A program made the position numbers and the translations under genes. Positions 9,527 to 17,688 of a DNA stretch of 64,000 nucleotides are shown piece by piece; within the stretch, counting starts at the first letter, position 1; every line of letters begins with the position of its first letter. Below the pieces are notes generated by a model, which did no database searches, was not told the DNA's origin, and saw nothing but the letters and a program-made list of their open reading frames with translations. Source of the DNA: Pseudomonas moorei (GTDB taxonomy: Bacteria; Pseudomonadota; Gammaproteobacteria; Pseudomonadales; Pseudomonadaceae); assembly GCF_008801475.1 (NCBI RefSeq), contig NZ_VZPP01000005.1, positions 186,001 through 250,000 of the forward strand. Reading direction: 5' to 3'.

Positions 9527-9572
9527 TGTTACCGAACGCCCCAACGTGGCGCAAAACCGCGTTGCAGTAACA
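9527..9572 (+). promoter_or_regulatory. candidate activator (CbrB-type) half-sites upstream of hutU
   Basis: TGTTAC at 9527-9532 and GTAACA at 9567-9572 are inverted copies about 110-170 bases upstream of the sigma-54 element, a normal distance for an enhancer-binding protein. They match the two halves of the recalled CbrB consensus, but the 34-base spacing is larger than the published one, so assignment is tentative. The rest of the 449-base gap 9398-9846 holds the hutU promoter and leader and the divergent chemoreceptor promoter; I see no gene in it. Confidence 0.35.
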
Positions 9573-9683
9573 ACGAGCACGCACTCGAAAAATCCCCGCG
9601 AAAAAAATCATCAACGCCAGAAACCCTTGATTCGTGGGCTCTCCAGCCATTTCAGAGTTTTTCTTGAATGCCCGTTCGGCAAG

Positions 9684-9700
9684 TTGGCCGCTTGATTGCA
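9684..9700 (+). promoter_or_regulatory. sigma-54 (-24/-12) promoter of hutU
   Basis: The sequence TTGGCCGCTTGATTGCA contains GG at 9686-9687 and GC at 9698-9699 with the exact 12-base register of RpoN promoters. Transcription would start near 9710-9712. The Pseudomonas hutU promoter is known to depend on RpoN with CbrB/NtrC activation, which agrees. Confidence 0.75.
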
Positions 9701-9704
9701 TATG

Positions 9705-9718
9705 CTTGTATGTACAAG
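9705..9718. promoter_or_regulatory. HutC operator at the hutU promoter
   Basis: Palindrome CTTGTA-TG-TACAAG with perfect 6-bp arms, five bases downstream of the -12 element and covering the predicted +1. Binding here would block initiation or escape. It shares the TGTAT/ATACA core with the hutF-hutC operator. Confidence 0.8.
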
Positions 9719-9846
9719 TAAAGACGTATGCGTATGAGTCGATCGAGACTCCCCGCAGCGTCCACTGATTCGCTTGTCGCGCAACGATGCGCACAGGCTG
9801 CTGCCCACCAGGGTTGGTTTGAATTGATCGCTGAGGAGTCTTTTTC

Positions 9847-11535
9847 GTGACTGACAATACCCAGAAACCTACTAAGTTTCGTGACGTAGAAATTCGTGCC
9901 GCGCGCGGCAACAAGCTGACCGCCAAAAGCTGGCTGACCGAAGCGCCGCTGCGCATGCTGATGAACAACCTCGACCCGGAAGTGGCCGAGAACCCGAAGG
10001 AACTGGTGGTTTACGGTGGCATCGGTCGTGCGGCGCGTAACTGGGAGTGCTACGACAAGATCGTCGAAAGCCTGACCAACCTGAACGACGACGAGACCCT
10101 GCTGGTGCAATCCGGCAAGCCGGTCGGCGTGTTCAAGACCCACGCCAACGCCCCGCGCGTACTGATCGCCAACTCCAACCTGGTGCCGCACTGGGCGAAC
10201 TGGGAACACTTCAACGAACTGGACGCCAAAGGCCTGGCCATGTACGGCCAGATGACCGCCGGCAGCTGGATCTACATCGGCAGCCAGGGCATCGTCCAGG
10301 GCACCTACGAAACCTTCGTCGAAGCCGGTCGCCAGCACTACAACGACAACCTCAAAGGCAAGTGGGTCCTGACCGCCGGCCTCGGTGGCATGGGCGGCGC
10401 CCAGCCTCTGGCCGCCACCCTGGCCGGTGCCTGCTCGCTGAACATCGAATGCCAACAGGTGAGCATCGATTTCCGCCTGAAAAGCCGTTACGTCGACGAG
10501 CAAGCCAAAGACCTCGACGACGCACTGGCGCGTATCGCCAAGTACACCGCCGAAGGCAAGGCGATCTCCGTCGCGCTGCTGGGCAACGCGGCTGAAATCC
10601 TGCCGGAACTGGTCCGTCGCGGTGTGCGCCCGGACATGGTCACCGACCAGACCAGTGCCCACGATCCACTGAACGGTTACCTGCCAGCCGGCTGGACCTG
10701 GGAGCAATACCGCGCCCGCGCCAAGACCGAGCCGGCCGCCGTGATCAAAGCCGCCAAGCAGTCGATGGCCGTGCACGTCAAAGCGATGCTCGACTTCCAG
10801 AAGCAAGGCATCCCGACCTTCGACTACGGCAACAACATCCGTCAGATGGCCCAGGAAGAAGGCGTGGAAAACGCGTTCGATTTCCCAGGCTTCGTGCCGG
10901 CCTACATCCGCCCGCTGTTCTGCCGTGGCATCGGCCCGTTCCGTTGGGCGGCCCTGTCGGGCGACCCGCAAGACATCTACAAGACCGACGCCAAGGTCAA
11001 GGAACTGATCCCGGACGACGCGCACCTGCACAACTGGCTGGACATGGCGCGCGAGCGCATCAGCTTCCAGGGTCTGCCGGCCCGTATCTGCTGGGTCGGC
11101 CTGGGCCTTCGCGCCAAGCTGGGCCTGGCGTTCAACGAAATGGTGCGCAGCGGTGAATTGTCCGCGCCAATCGTCATCGGTCGCGACCACCTGGACTCCG
11201 GTTCGGTGGCCAGCCCGAACCGCGAAACCGAATCGATGCAGGACGGCTCCGACGCCGTGTCCGACTGGCCACTGCTCAACGCCCTGCTCAACACCGCAAG
11301 CGGCGCAACCTGGGTGTCCTTGCACCACGGCGGCGGCGTCGGCATGGGCTTCTCCCAGCACTCGGGCATGGTGATTGTCTGCGACGGTACCGACGAAGCG
11401 GCCGAGCGTATCGCTCGCGTGCTGCACAACGACCCGGCCACCGGTGTCATGCGTCACGCCGATGCCGGTTACCAGATCGCCATCGACTGCGCCAAGGAGC
11501 AGGGCCTGAACCTACCGATGATTACCGGTAAATAA
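9847..11535 (+). CDS. hutU: urocanate hydratase
   Basis: Second enzyme of histidine degradation: converts urocanate to imidazolonepropionate using a tightly bound NAD as electrophile. The 562-residue length fits the family. Visible signatures are [13 protein letters not shown] near residue 57, the NAD-binding [12 protein letters not shown] near residue 178, the conserved catalytic region [10 protein letters not shown] near 360 and [13 protein letters not shown] near 500. It starts at GTG (9847) behind GAGGAG. It is the first gene of the long hut transcript and is preceded by a sigma-54 promoter and HutC operator, with a leader of about 135 bases. Confidence 0.97.
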   Translation: MTDNTQKPTKFRDVEIRAARGNKLTAKSWLTEAPLRMLMNNLDPEVAENPKELVVYGGIGRAARNWECYDKIVESLTNLNDDETLLVQSGKPVGVFKTHANAPRVLIANSNLVPHWANWEHFNELDAKGLAMYGQMTAGSWIYIGSQGIVQGTYETFVEAGRQHYNDNLKGKWVLTAGLGGMGGAQPLAATLAGACSLNIECQQVSIDFRLKSRYVDEQAKDLDDALARIAKYTAEGKAISVALLGNAAEILPELVRRGVRPDMVTDQTSAHDPLNGYLPAGWTWEQYRARAKTEPAAVIKAAKQSMAVHVKAMLDFQKQGIPTFDYGNNIRQMAQEEGVENAFDFPGFVPAYIRPLFCRGIGPFRWAALSGDPQDIYKTDAKVKELIPDDAHLHNWLDMARERISFQGLPARICWVGLGLRAKLGLAFNEMVRSGELSAPIVIGRDHLDSGSVASPNRETESMQDGSDAVSDWPLLNALLNTASGATWVSLHHGGGVGMGFSQHSGMVIVCDGTDEAAERIARVLHNDPATGVMRHADAGYQIAIDCAKEQGLNLPMITGK

Positions 11536-11550
11536 CGCAAAACCGCTTTA

Positions 11551-11578
11551 TGTGGGAGCGAGCGGGCTCGCTCCTACA
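11551..11578. repeat. REP hairpin between hutU and hutTu
   Basis: Near-perfect inverted repeat TGTGGGAGCGAGC, 2-base loop, GCTCGCTCCTACA. It is a single compact REP stem 16 bases after the hutU stop. Placed within an operon, it could protect the hutU mRNA 3' end or partly reduce downstream expression. Confidence 0.7.
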
Positions 11579-11636
11579 GAAAAGCAGCCTTACAGACACT
11601 CAGTGAACTACTAGAACAATCCACAGAGGTTGAACC

Positions 11637-13109
11637 ATGGCTGTCAGCAGCGAACGTGCTGGTAACAAACCGTTGATCGAAAAGCGTTCGATCGACTACA
11701 TCCCGGAGGCGGAAAGACACGGTCGTCTGTTGAGCCAGTTCACCCTGTGGATGGGTGCCAACCTGCAAATCACCGCGATTGTCACCGGGGCCCTGGCCGT
11801 GGTGTTGGGCGGTGATGTGTTCTGGTCGTTGATCGGTCTGTTGATCGGTCAACTGCTCGGCGGCGCCGTCATGGCGCTGCATGCTGCGCAAGGGCCCAAG
11901 CTTGGCCTGCCGCAGATGATTTCCAGCCGTGTGCAATTCGGCGTTTATGGCGCGGCCATCCCGATCGTGCTGGTCTGTTTGATGTACCTCGGTTTCACTG
12001 CAACGGGAACCGTGCTTTCCGGCCAGGCGCTGGGCCAGTTGTTTGGCGTCAGCGACAGTGTCGGCATTCTTCTTTTCGCCAGTGTCATCGTGCTGGTCAC
12101 GGTGCTCGGATATCGAGTGATCCATTGGATCGGCCGTGTCGCCAGTGTCATTGGCGTGATCGCCTTTGTTTATCTGTTCAGCCGTCTGATGAGCCAGGTT
12201 GACGTTGGCGCGCTGTTACAAATCCGCCACTTCAGCTGGAGCAGCTTCTTGCTGGCGGTGTCGCTCGCGGCGTCCTGGCAGATCGCTTTCGGCCCATACG
12301 TGGCTGACTATTCCCGCTACTTGCCGAGCAAGATTTCCTCGGTCAAAACCTTTTTTGCCGCCGGCGCAGGTTCGGTCATTGGCGCACAGGTGGCGATGGT
12401 CCTCGGCGTGTTCGCCGCCGCCTCGGCCAACGGGCAATTCGCCGGTCACGAAGTGGCCTATATCGTGGGTCTGGGCGGTACCGGTGCCACCGCTGCGCTG
12501 CTGTACTTCAGCATCGCGTTCGGCAAGGTCACCATCTCCACGCTGAACTCCTACGGCAGCTTCATGTGCATTGCGACCATCATCAGCGGTTTCCGTGGTG
12601 ATCTGAAGGTCACGCGCTTGCAGCGTCTGGTCTTCGTGCTGGTCATCGTCGGTGCTGCGACCCTGATGGCGCTGCTCGGCCAGCACTCGTTCCTCGGTGC
12701 GTTCAAGTCCTTCATCCTGTTCCTGCTGGCGTTCTTTACGCCATGGAGCGCGATCAACCTGGTGGACTACTACTGCATCACCCGCGAGCGCTATGACGTG
12801 CCGGCGCTGGCCGATCCAAATGGTCGCTACGGTCGTTGGAACGTCCTCGGAATCAGCGTTTATGTCTTCGGTGTGCTGGTGCAGTTGCCGTTCATCTCTA
12901 CCAAGTTCTACACCGGTCCGCTGGTCGCAGCCCTGGGTGACGTGGATATTTCCTGGATCATCGGTCTGGCGCTGCCCGCAGCCCTGTATTACGTCTGTGC
13001 GAAAAAATGGCACGGCACCGTGCCCGATCACCTGATTCTGCCGGTCGAGCAGAACAACGTTGTACAACCTAAAACAAGTGGGGCCGGTCGCGCTGCGGCG
13101 CAGGCCTGA
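11637..13109 (+). CDS. hutTu: NCS1-family permease, probable urocanate transporter
   Basis: A 490-residue inner-membrane transporter of the NCS1 (CodB-like cytosine/purine/hydantoin) family with about 12 hydrophobic segments. The first helices carry WMGANLQI and the GGDVFWSLIGLLIGQ region. The equivalent gene, second in the hutU operon of P. fluorescens SBW25, has been described as the urocanate permease HutTu, and this context supports the same role here. Automatic annotation often calls it cytosine permease. It follows hutU after a REP hairpin and precedes hutX by 69 bases. Confidence 0.85.
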   Translation: MAVSSERAGNKPLIEKRSIDYIPEAERHGRLLSQFTLWMGANLQITAIVTGALAVVLGGDVFWSLIGLLIGQLLGGAVMALHAAQGPKLGLPQMISSRVQFGVYGAAIPIVLVCLMYLGFTATGTVLSGQALGQLFGVSDSVGILLFASVIVLVTVLGYRVIHWIGRVASVIGVIAFVYLFSRLMSQVDVGALLQIRHFSWSSFLLAVSLAASWQIAFGPYVADYSRYLPSKISSVKTFFAAGAGSVIGAQVAMVLGVFAAASANGQFAGHEVAYIVGLGGTGATAALLYFSIAFGKVTISTLNSYGSFMCIATIISGFRGDLKVTRLQRLVFVLVIVGAATLMALLGQHSFLGAFKSFILFLLAFFTPWSAINLVDYYCITRERYDVPALADPNGRYGRWNVLGISVYVFGVLVQLPFISTKFYTGPLVAALGDVDISWIIGLALPAALYYVCAKKWHGTVPDHLILPVEQNNVVQPKTSGAGRAAAQA

Positions 13110-13174
13110 TTGGACGTTGCCAGGGCTGGATGCCTCTTGACTGCCGTAAGCCAATTCATGATTAGGAGCGTCAC

Positions 13175-13182
13175 AACAATGA
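13175..13182 (+). promoter_or_regulatory. A-rich near-CA motif over the hutX start
   Basis: AACAATGA overlaps the ATG and matches five of the six A positions of the Hfq/Crc target AAnAAnAA. Its position on the initiation codon suits translational catabolite repression, but the match is imperfect. Confidence 0.35.
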
Positions 13183-14147
13183 AATCGAACAAGACCCTGC
13201 TGACTACTTTGCTTTCCATGGGCCTGCTGGCCAGCGCCGGCGCCACTCAAGCGGCGGGTTGGTGTGAGTCGGGCAAACCGGTGAAATTCGCCGGCCTGAA
13301 CTGGGAAAGCGCAATGCTGCTGACCGACGTGCTGCAAGTCGTGTTGGAGAAAGGCTACGACTGCAAGACCGACAGCCTGCCGGGCAACTCCATCACCATG
13401 GAAAACGCCCTGAGCAGCAACGACATCCAGGTGTTTGCCGAAGAGTGGGTCGGCCGCAGCGAGGTCTGGAACAAGGCTGAGAAGGCCGGCAAAGTCGTCG
13501 GTGTCGGCGCTCCGATTGTCGGCGCCGTCGAAGGCTGGTACGTGCCGCGCTACGTGATCGAAGGCGACGCCAAGCGCAAGCTGGAAGCCAAGGCGCCAGA
13601 CCTGAAAGCCATTGCCGACCTGGGCAAATACTCGGCGCTGTTCAAAGATGCCGAAGAGCCTTCCAAGGGCCGTTTCTACAACTGCCCGGCCGGCTGGACC
13701 TGTGAACTCGACAACAGCGAAATGCTGAAAAGCTATGGCCTGGAAAGCAGCTACACCAACTTCCGCCCTGGCACCGGCCCGGCGCTGGATGCCGCCGTGT
13801 TGTCGAGCTACAAGCGTGGCGAGCCGATCCTGTTCTACTACTGGTCGCCAACGCCGCTGATGGGCCAGGTCGACGTGGTGAAACTCGAAGAGAAGCCAGG
13901 CGTGGATAAGACGGTGAACATCAAGGTTGGCCTGTCCAAGACGTTCCACGACGAAGCCCCGGAACTGGTGACCGTGATGGAAAAGGTCAACGTGCCGATC
14001 GACCTGCTGAACCAGAACCTGGGTCGCATGACCAAGGAGCGGATCGAGTCGCCAAAACTGGCCAAGATCTTCCTGAAGGAACATCCTGAAGTCTGGCACG
14101 CATGGGTAAGCGAAGACGCTGCCAAAAAGATCGACGCGGCCTTGTAG
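13179..14147 (+). CDS. hutX: hut-linked ABC transporter, periplasmic substrate-binding protein
   Basis: A 322-residue periplasmic binding protein of the OpuAC (glycine betaine/proline betaine) family. A Sec signal peptide covers about residues 1-24 and ends near ATQAA. The start at ATG 13179 (MKSNKT) has a TTAGGAG site, while codons further upstream would add a non-signal extension. Cys pairs at WCESG and CKTD, and again at CPAGWTCEL, may form disulfides. With HutW and HutV it forms an importer reported to take up histidine, and possibly betaines. Confidence 0.9.
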   Translation: MKSNKTLLTTLLSMGLLASAGATQAAGWCESGKPVKFAGLNWESAMLLTDVLQVVLEKGYDCKTDSLPGNSITMENALSSNDIQVFAEEWVGRSEVWNKAEKAGKVVGVGAPIVGAVEGWYVPRYVIEGDAKRKLEAKAPDLKAIADLGKYSALFKDAEEPSKGRFYNCPAGWTCELDNSEMLKSYGLESSYTNFRPGTGPALDAAVLSSYKRGEPILFYYWSPTPLMGQVDVVKLEEKPGVDKTVNIKVGLSKTFHDEAPELVTVMEKVNVPIDLLNQNLGRMTKERIESPKLAKIFLKEHPEVWHAWVSEDAAKKIDAAL

Positions 14148-14217
14148 TTTGAGCCTTTCCGACTGTCGGTAGCGGCAGTCGGATGCTTGATCGCAACCCC
14201 TTGATTGAGAGTCTCTT

Positions 14218-15069
14218 ATGTTTCCCGAAAGCTTTACCTTTTCCATCGCCGACTGGGTCAACGGTTGGGTCGATTCGCTGGTTACCAACTACGGCGACGT
14301 GTTCCGGCACATCTCGGACACCCTGTTGTGGGCCATCGTCAATCTCGAAGGCCTGCTGCGCGCGGCGCCTTGGTGGCTGATGCTGGCCATCGTGGCGGGC
14401 GTGGCCTGGCACGCCACCCGTAAAGTCGTGACCACGGTCGTGATCGTCGGCTTGCTGTTCCTGGTGGGTGCGGTCGGCCTCTGGGACAAGTTGATGCAAA
14501 CCCTGGCGCTGATGATGGTGGCGACCATCATCTCGGTGTTGATCGGCATTCCGCTGGGCATTCTCTCGGCGCGCAGCAATCGCCTGCGTTCGGTGCTGAT
14601 GCCGTTGCTCGACATCATGCAGACCATGCCGAGCTTCGTGTACCTGATTCCGGTGCTGATGCTGTTCGGCCTGGGCAAGGTCCCGGCGATTTTCGCTACC
14701 GTGATCTACGCCGCGCCACCGCTGATCCGCCTGACCGACCTGGGCATTCGCCAGGTTGACGGCGAAGTGATGGAAGCGATCAACGCCTTCGGTGCCAACC
14801 GCTGGCAGCAACTGTTCGGCGTGCAACTGCCGCTGGCCCTCCCGAGCATCATGGCCGGGATCAACCAGACCACCATGATGGCCCTGTCGATGGTGGTGAT
14901 TGCCTCGATGATCGGCGCCCGTGGCCTGGGTGAGGACGTGTTGGTGGGGATTCAGACCCTCAACGTCGGACGTGGCCTGGAAGCCGGTCTGGCGATCGTG
15001 ATTCTGGCAGTGGTGATCGACCGCATTACACAAGCATACGGTCGCGCACGGCATGAGGTGAGCAAATGA
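14218..15069 (+). CDS. hutW: hut-linked ABC transporter, permease
   Basis: A 283-residue inner-membrane permease with about six to seven hydrophobic segments, starting near residues 55-70. The ABC-permease EAA loop is seen as EAINAFGANRWQQLFGVQLP near residue 185, which contacts the ATPase. It belongs to the ProW/OpuAB type used with OpuAC-like binding proteins. It follows hutX by 70 bases and overlaps hutV by 4 bases, showing coupled synthesis of the transporter core. Confidence 0.93.
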   Translation: MFPESFTFSIADWVNGWVDSLVTNYGDVFRHISDTLLWAIVNLEGLLRAAPWWLMLAIVAGVAWHATRKVVTTVVIVGLLFLVGAVGLWDKLMQTLALMMVATIISVLIGIPLGILSARSNRLRSVLMPLLDIMQTMPSFVYLIPVLMLFGLGKVPAIFATVIYAAPPLIRLTDLGIRQVDGEVMEAINAFGANRWQQLFGVQLPLALPSIMAGINQTTMMALSMVVIASMIGARGLGEDVLVGIQTLNVGRGLEAGLAIVILAVVIDRITQAYGRARHEVSK

Positions 15070-15896
15070 ACAAGGCAACCGTGAGCAAGATCGAAGTCAA
15101 AAACGTCTTCAAGATTTTCGGCAACCGTTCCAGGGAAGCGCTGGCCATGGTTGGCCAGGGCAAGACCAAGGATCAGGTGCTGGCGGAAACCGGCTGCGTG
15201 GTCGGCGTGAACGACCTGTCGTTGAGCATCGGCAGTGGCGAGATTTTCGTGATCATGGGCCTGTCGGGTTCCGGCAAATCCACGCTGGTACGCCACTTCA
15301 ACCGCCTGATCGACCCGACCAGCGGCGCGATCCTGGTGGACGGCGTGGACATCCTGCAATACGACATGGAAGCCCTGCGCGAATTTCGCCGTCGCAAGAT
15401 CAGCATGGTGTTCCAGAGCTTCGGCCTGTTGCCGCACAAGACCGTGCTGGACAACGTCGCCTACGGCCTGAAAATCCGTGGCGAGAGCAAGCAGATGTGC
15501 GCCGAGCGCGCGCTGCACTGGATCAACACCGTGGGCCTCAAGGGCTACGAAAATAAATTCCCGCATCAGCTCTCCGGCGGTATGCGTCAGCGTGTGGGCC
15601 TGGCCCGTGCCTTGGCGGCGGACACCGACATCATCTTGATGGACGAAGCCTTCAGTGCGCTTGACCCGCTGATTCGCGCCGAGATGCAGGACCAGTTGCT
15701 GGAACTGCAAAAGACCCTGCACAAGACCATCGTCTTCATCACCCACGACCTCGACGAGGCCGTGCGCATCGGCAACCGCATCGCGATCCTCAAGGACGGC
15801 CGCCTGATCCAGGTCGGCACACCGAAAGAGATCCTGCATTCGCCGGCCGATGAGTATGTCGATCGGTTCGTGCAGCGGCGGGCGGCGGTGGTTTAA
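15066..15896 (+). CDS. hutV: hut-linked ABC transporter, ATP-binding protein
   Basis: A 276-residue ABC ATPase of the ProV/OpuAA type. It has Walker A GLSGSGKST near residue 67, a Q-loop in SMVFQSFGLLPH, the signature LSGGMRQRVGLARAL near 165, Walker B DIILMDEAFSALDP near 188 and the switch His in FITHDLDEA near 220. Unlike many ProV proteins it ends soon after the nucleotide domain, so no tandem CBS osmosensor is present. Osmotic gating is therefore not expected. It overlaps hutW by 4 bases. Confidence 0.94.
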   Translation: MNKATVSKIEVKNVFKIFGNRSREALAMVGQGKTKDQVLAETGCVVGVNDLSLSIGSGEIFVIMGLSGSGKSTLVRHFNRLIDPTSGAILVDGVDILQYDMEALREFRRRKISMVFQSFGLLPHKTVLDNVAYGLKIRGESKQMCAERALHWINTVGLKGYENKFPHQLSGGMRQRVGLARALAADTDIILMDEAFSALDPLIRAEMQDQLLELQKTLHKTIVFITHDLDEAVRIGNRIAILKDGRLIQVGTPKEILHSPADEYVDRFVQRRAAVV

Positions 15897-15919
15897 GAGG
15901 TTTGTGGCGGGACCGCTTT

Positions 15920-16011
15920 TGTGGCGAGGGAGCTTGCTCCCGCCCAAGCGCAGCGGTCGCAAAATTATGGGGCCGCTACGCAGCCCAGCGGGAGCAAGCT
16001 CCCTCGCCACA
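15920..16011. repeat. REPIN, GTGGCGAGGGAGC family
   Basis: Inverted arms TGTGGCGAGGGAGCTTGCTC and their complement flank about 45 bases. It lies in the hut operon between hutV and hutH1. It belongs to the same family as the elements at 47645 and 49862. Confidence 0.8.
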
Positions 16012-16048
16012 GGTGTTATATGTCCATGGATTTTGTATGAGGCTCCAG

Positions 16049-17572
16049 ATGTCCCAGGCTGAAAAAATCGTTATCACCGAGGCGCAGGTCCGTTGGCAGG
16101 ATGTGGTCGCCGTAGCCCGTCATGGCGCACAGCTGGAGCTGTCGGCGCCGGTCTGGGCCCGGATTGAAAATGCGCAGGCCATTGTCCAGCGCATTGTCAC
16201 CAGCGGCGAGCGCGCCTATGGCATCAACACCGGCCTGGGCGCGTTGTGCAACGTTTCGCTGCAGGACGAACAACTCAGCCAGTTGTCGCGTAACACCCTG
16301 CTGAGCCACGCCTGCGGTGTAGGCGCACCGCTGACCAACGAACAGACCCGCGCCATCATGTGCGCCGCGGTCGTCAACTACAGCCATGGCAAATCCGGCC
16401 TGCACCGGCAGGTGGTCGAAGCGCTGCTGGCGCTGCTCAACCGTGGTATCACCCCGCAAGTGCCTTCCCAAGGCTCGGTGGGCTACCTGACCCACATGGC
16501 CCACATCGGTATCGCCTTGCTGGGCGTCGGTAACGTGAGCTATCGCGGGCAGATCGTTTCCGCGCAGCAGGCCCTGGCTGAAGAAGGGCTGCAACCGGTC
16601 AAACTGGGTGCCAAGGATGGTCTGTGCCTGGTCAACGGCACCCCCTGCATGACAGGCCTGAGCTGCCTGGCGATTGCCGACGCCGCGCATCTGTTGCACT
16701 GGGCCGACGTGATCGGTGCGATGAGTTTTGAAGCCCAGCGTGGGCAGATCGATGCGTTCGACGCCGAGATCATCGCGCTCAAGCCGCATCCGGGCATGCA
16801 GCAGGTCGGCATCAACCTGCGGGCCTTGCTCGACGGCAGCGAAGTGATCGCCCGCAGCAAAGGCATCCGTACCCAGGACGCCCTGAGCATTCGCTCGATC
16901 CCGCAGGTGCATGGCGCGGCCCGTGACCAGCTGGTGCACGCGACCCGACAGATCGAAACCGAGCTCAACAGCGCCACCGACAACCCGCTGGTGCTGGGCA
17001 CTGCGGATAACTATCGCGTCGTTTCCCAAGCCAACCCGCACGGCCAGTCCGTAGCGCTGGCGGCGGACCTGCTGGCCATCGCCATGGCGGAAATCGGCTC
17101 CATTGCCGAGCGTCGTCTGGACCGTTTGATCAACCCGCATGTCAGCGGTCTGCCAGCCTTCCTGGTGGCCAACCCGGGCGTCAACTCCGGGATGATGATC
17201 GTGCAATACGTCGCCGCGTCCTTGTGCGCGGAAAACCGCCAATTGGCGCAACCGGCAGTGCTCGACAACTACGTCACCTCGGGCCTGCAGGAAGACCACC
17301 TGAGCCTGGGCACCAACGCCGCGCTGAAGCTGCACCGCGCCCTGGAGAACTGCACGCAGATCCTTGCCATCGAGTACTTGCTGGCGGCCCAGGCCTTCGA
17401 ATTCCTGAAAGAACAACGCTTCGGCGCGGGCACCGATACCGCGTGGCGCCTGCTGCGCGAACGTGTCCCGGCCTATGACCAGGACCGCTGGCTGGCGCCG
17501 GACATTGCTGCGGCAGCGGCTGTCTTGAAAGAACCGGGGTTGCTGCACAAGGCTTTGCCGAGCCTGAACTGA
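16049..17572 (+). CDS. hutH1: histidase paralogue lacking the MIO tripeptide (HutH1), probably inactive
   Basis: A full-length (507 residue) member of the histidine/aromatic ammonia-lyase family with YGINTGLG, SHACGVG, LVNGT, VNSGMMI and QEDHLSLG. The segment that should be [11 protein letters not shown] reads GSVGYLTHMAH (residues 142-152): the three residues that cyclise to the MIO electrophile are precisely absent. The active-site Tyr of DPYSLR is Leu279 (QDALSIR) and the Phe of NFHAEP is Pro330 (NPHGQS). Classical ammonia elimination is not expected. In P. fluorescens SBW25 one of two hutH copies was reported non-functional, which fits. The start is ATG 16049; the longer frame upstream runs through a REPIN. 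The intact frame suggests some retained role. Confidence 0.9.
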   Translation: MSQAEKIVITEAQVRWQDVVAVARHGAQLELSAPVWARIENAQAIVQRIVTSGERAYGINTGLGALCNVSLQDEQLSQLSRNTLLSHACGVGAPLTNEQTRAIMCAAVVNYSHGKSGLHRQVVEALLALLNRGITPQVPSQGSVGYLTHMAHIGIALLGVGNVSYRGQIVSAQQALAEEGLQPVKLGAKDGLCLVNGTPCMTGLSCLAIADAAHLLHWADVIGAMSFEAQRGQIDAFDAEIIALKPHPGMQQVGINLRALLDGSEVIARSKGIRTQDALSIRSIPQVHGAARDQLVHATRQIETELNSATDNPLVLGTADNYRVVSQANPHGQSVALAADLLAIAMAEIGSIAERRLDRLINPHVSGLPAFLVANPGVNSGMMIVQYVAASLCAENRQLAQPAVLDNYVTSGLQEDHLSLGTNAALKLHRALENCTQILAIEYLLAAQAFEFLKEQRFGAGTDTAWRLLRERVPAYDQDRWLAPDIAAAAAVLKEPGLLHKALPSLN

Positions 17573-17688
17573 TTTCCACATAAAACCAGCGTGCCAAGGC
17601 GCGGCTCCCCAAAAGGGAGACGCGACGGACAACGGACATCTCCGGAGCGTCTGGTTAGTTAGTAAATAACTCTCAAAAGGAGCACAAA

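Noticed and set aside
9652..11457. 601-codon open frame on the minus strand opposite hutU
   Set aside because: It lies wholly antisense to hutU and its promoter, shows no family motif, and is rich in His/Gln/Val/Ala as expected for the reverse complement of GC-rich codons.
13067..13073. GTTGTACAACC near the end of hutTu as a further HutC site
   Set aside because: It lacks the TGTAT/ATACA core and lies inside coding sequence, not near a promoter.
12216..14288. 690-codon open frame antisense to hutTu and hutX
   Set aside because: It spans two real genes and their gap on the opposite strand, with no ribosome binding site or recognisable domain; a codon-bias shadow.
15902..16048. Upstream extension of hutH1 by 49 codons
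   Set aside because: The extension runs through a REPIN, has no homologous residues, and the ATG at 16049 restores the usual family length.
16049..17572. hutH1 as a frameshifted pseudogene
   Set aside because: The frame is uninterrupted at normal length with most family motifs kept, so a pseudoenzyme is a better description than a pseudogene.
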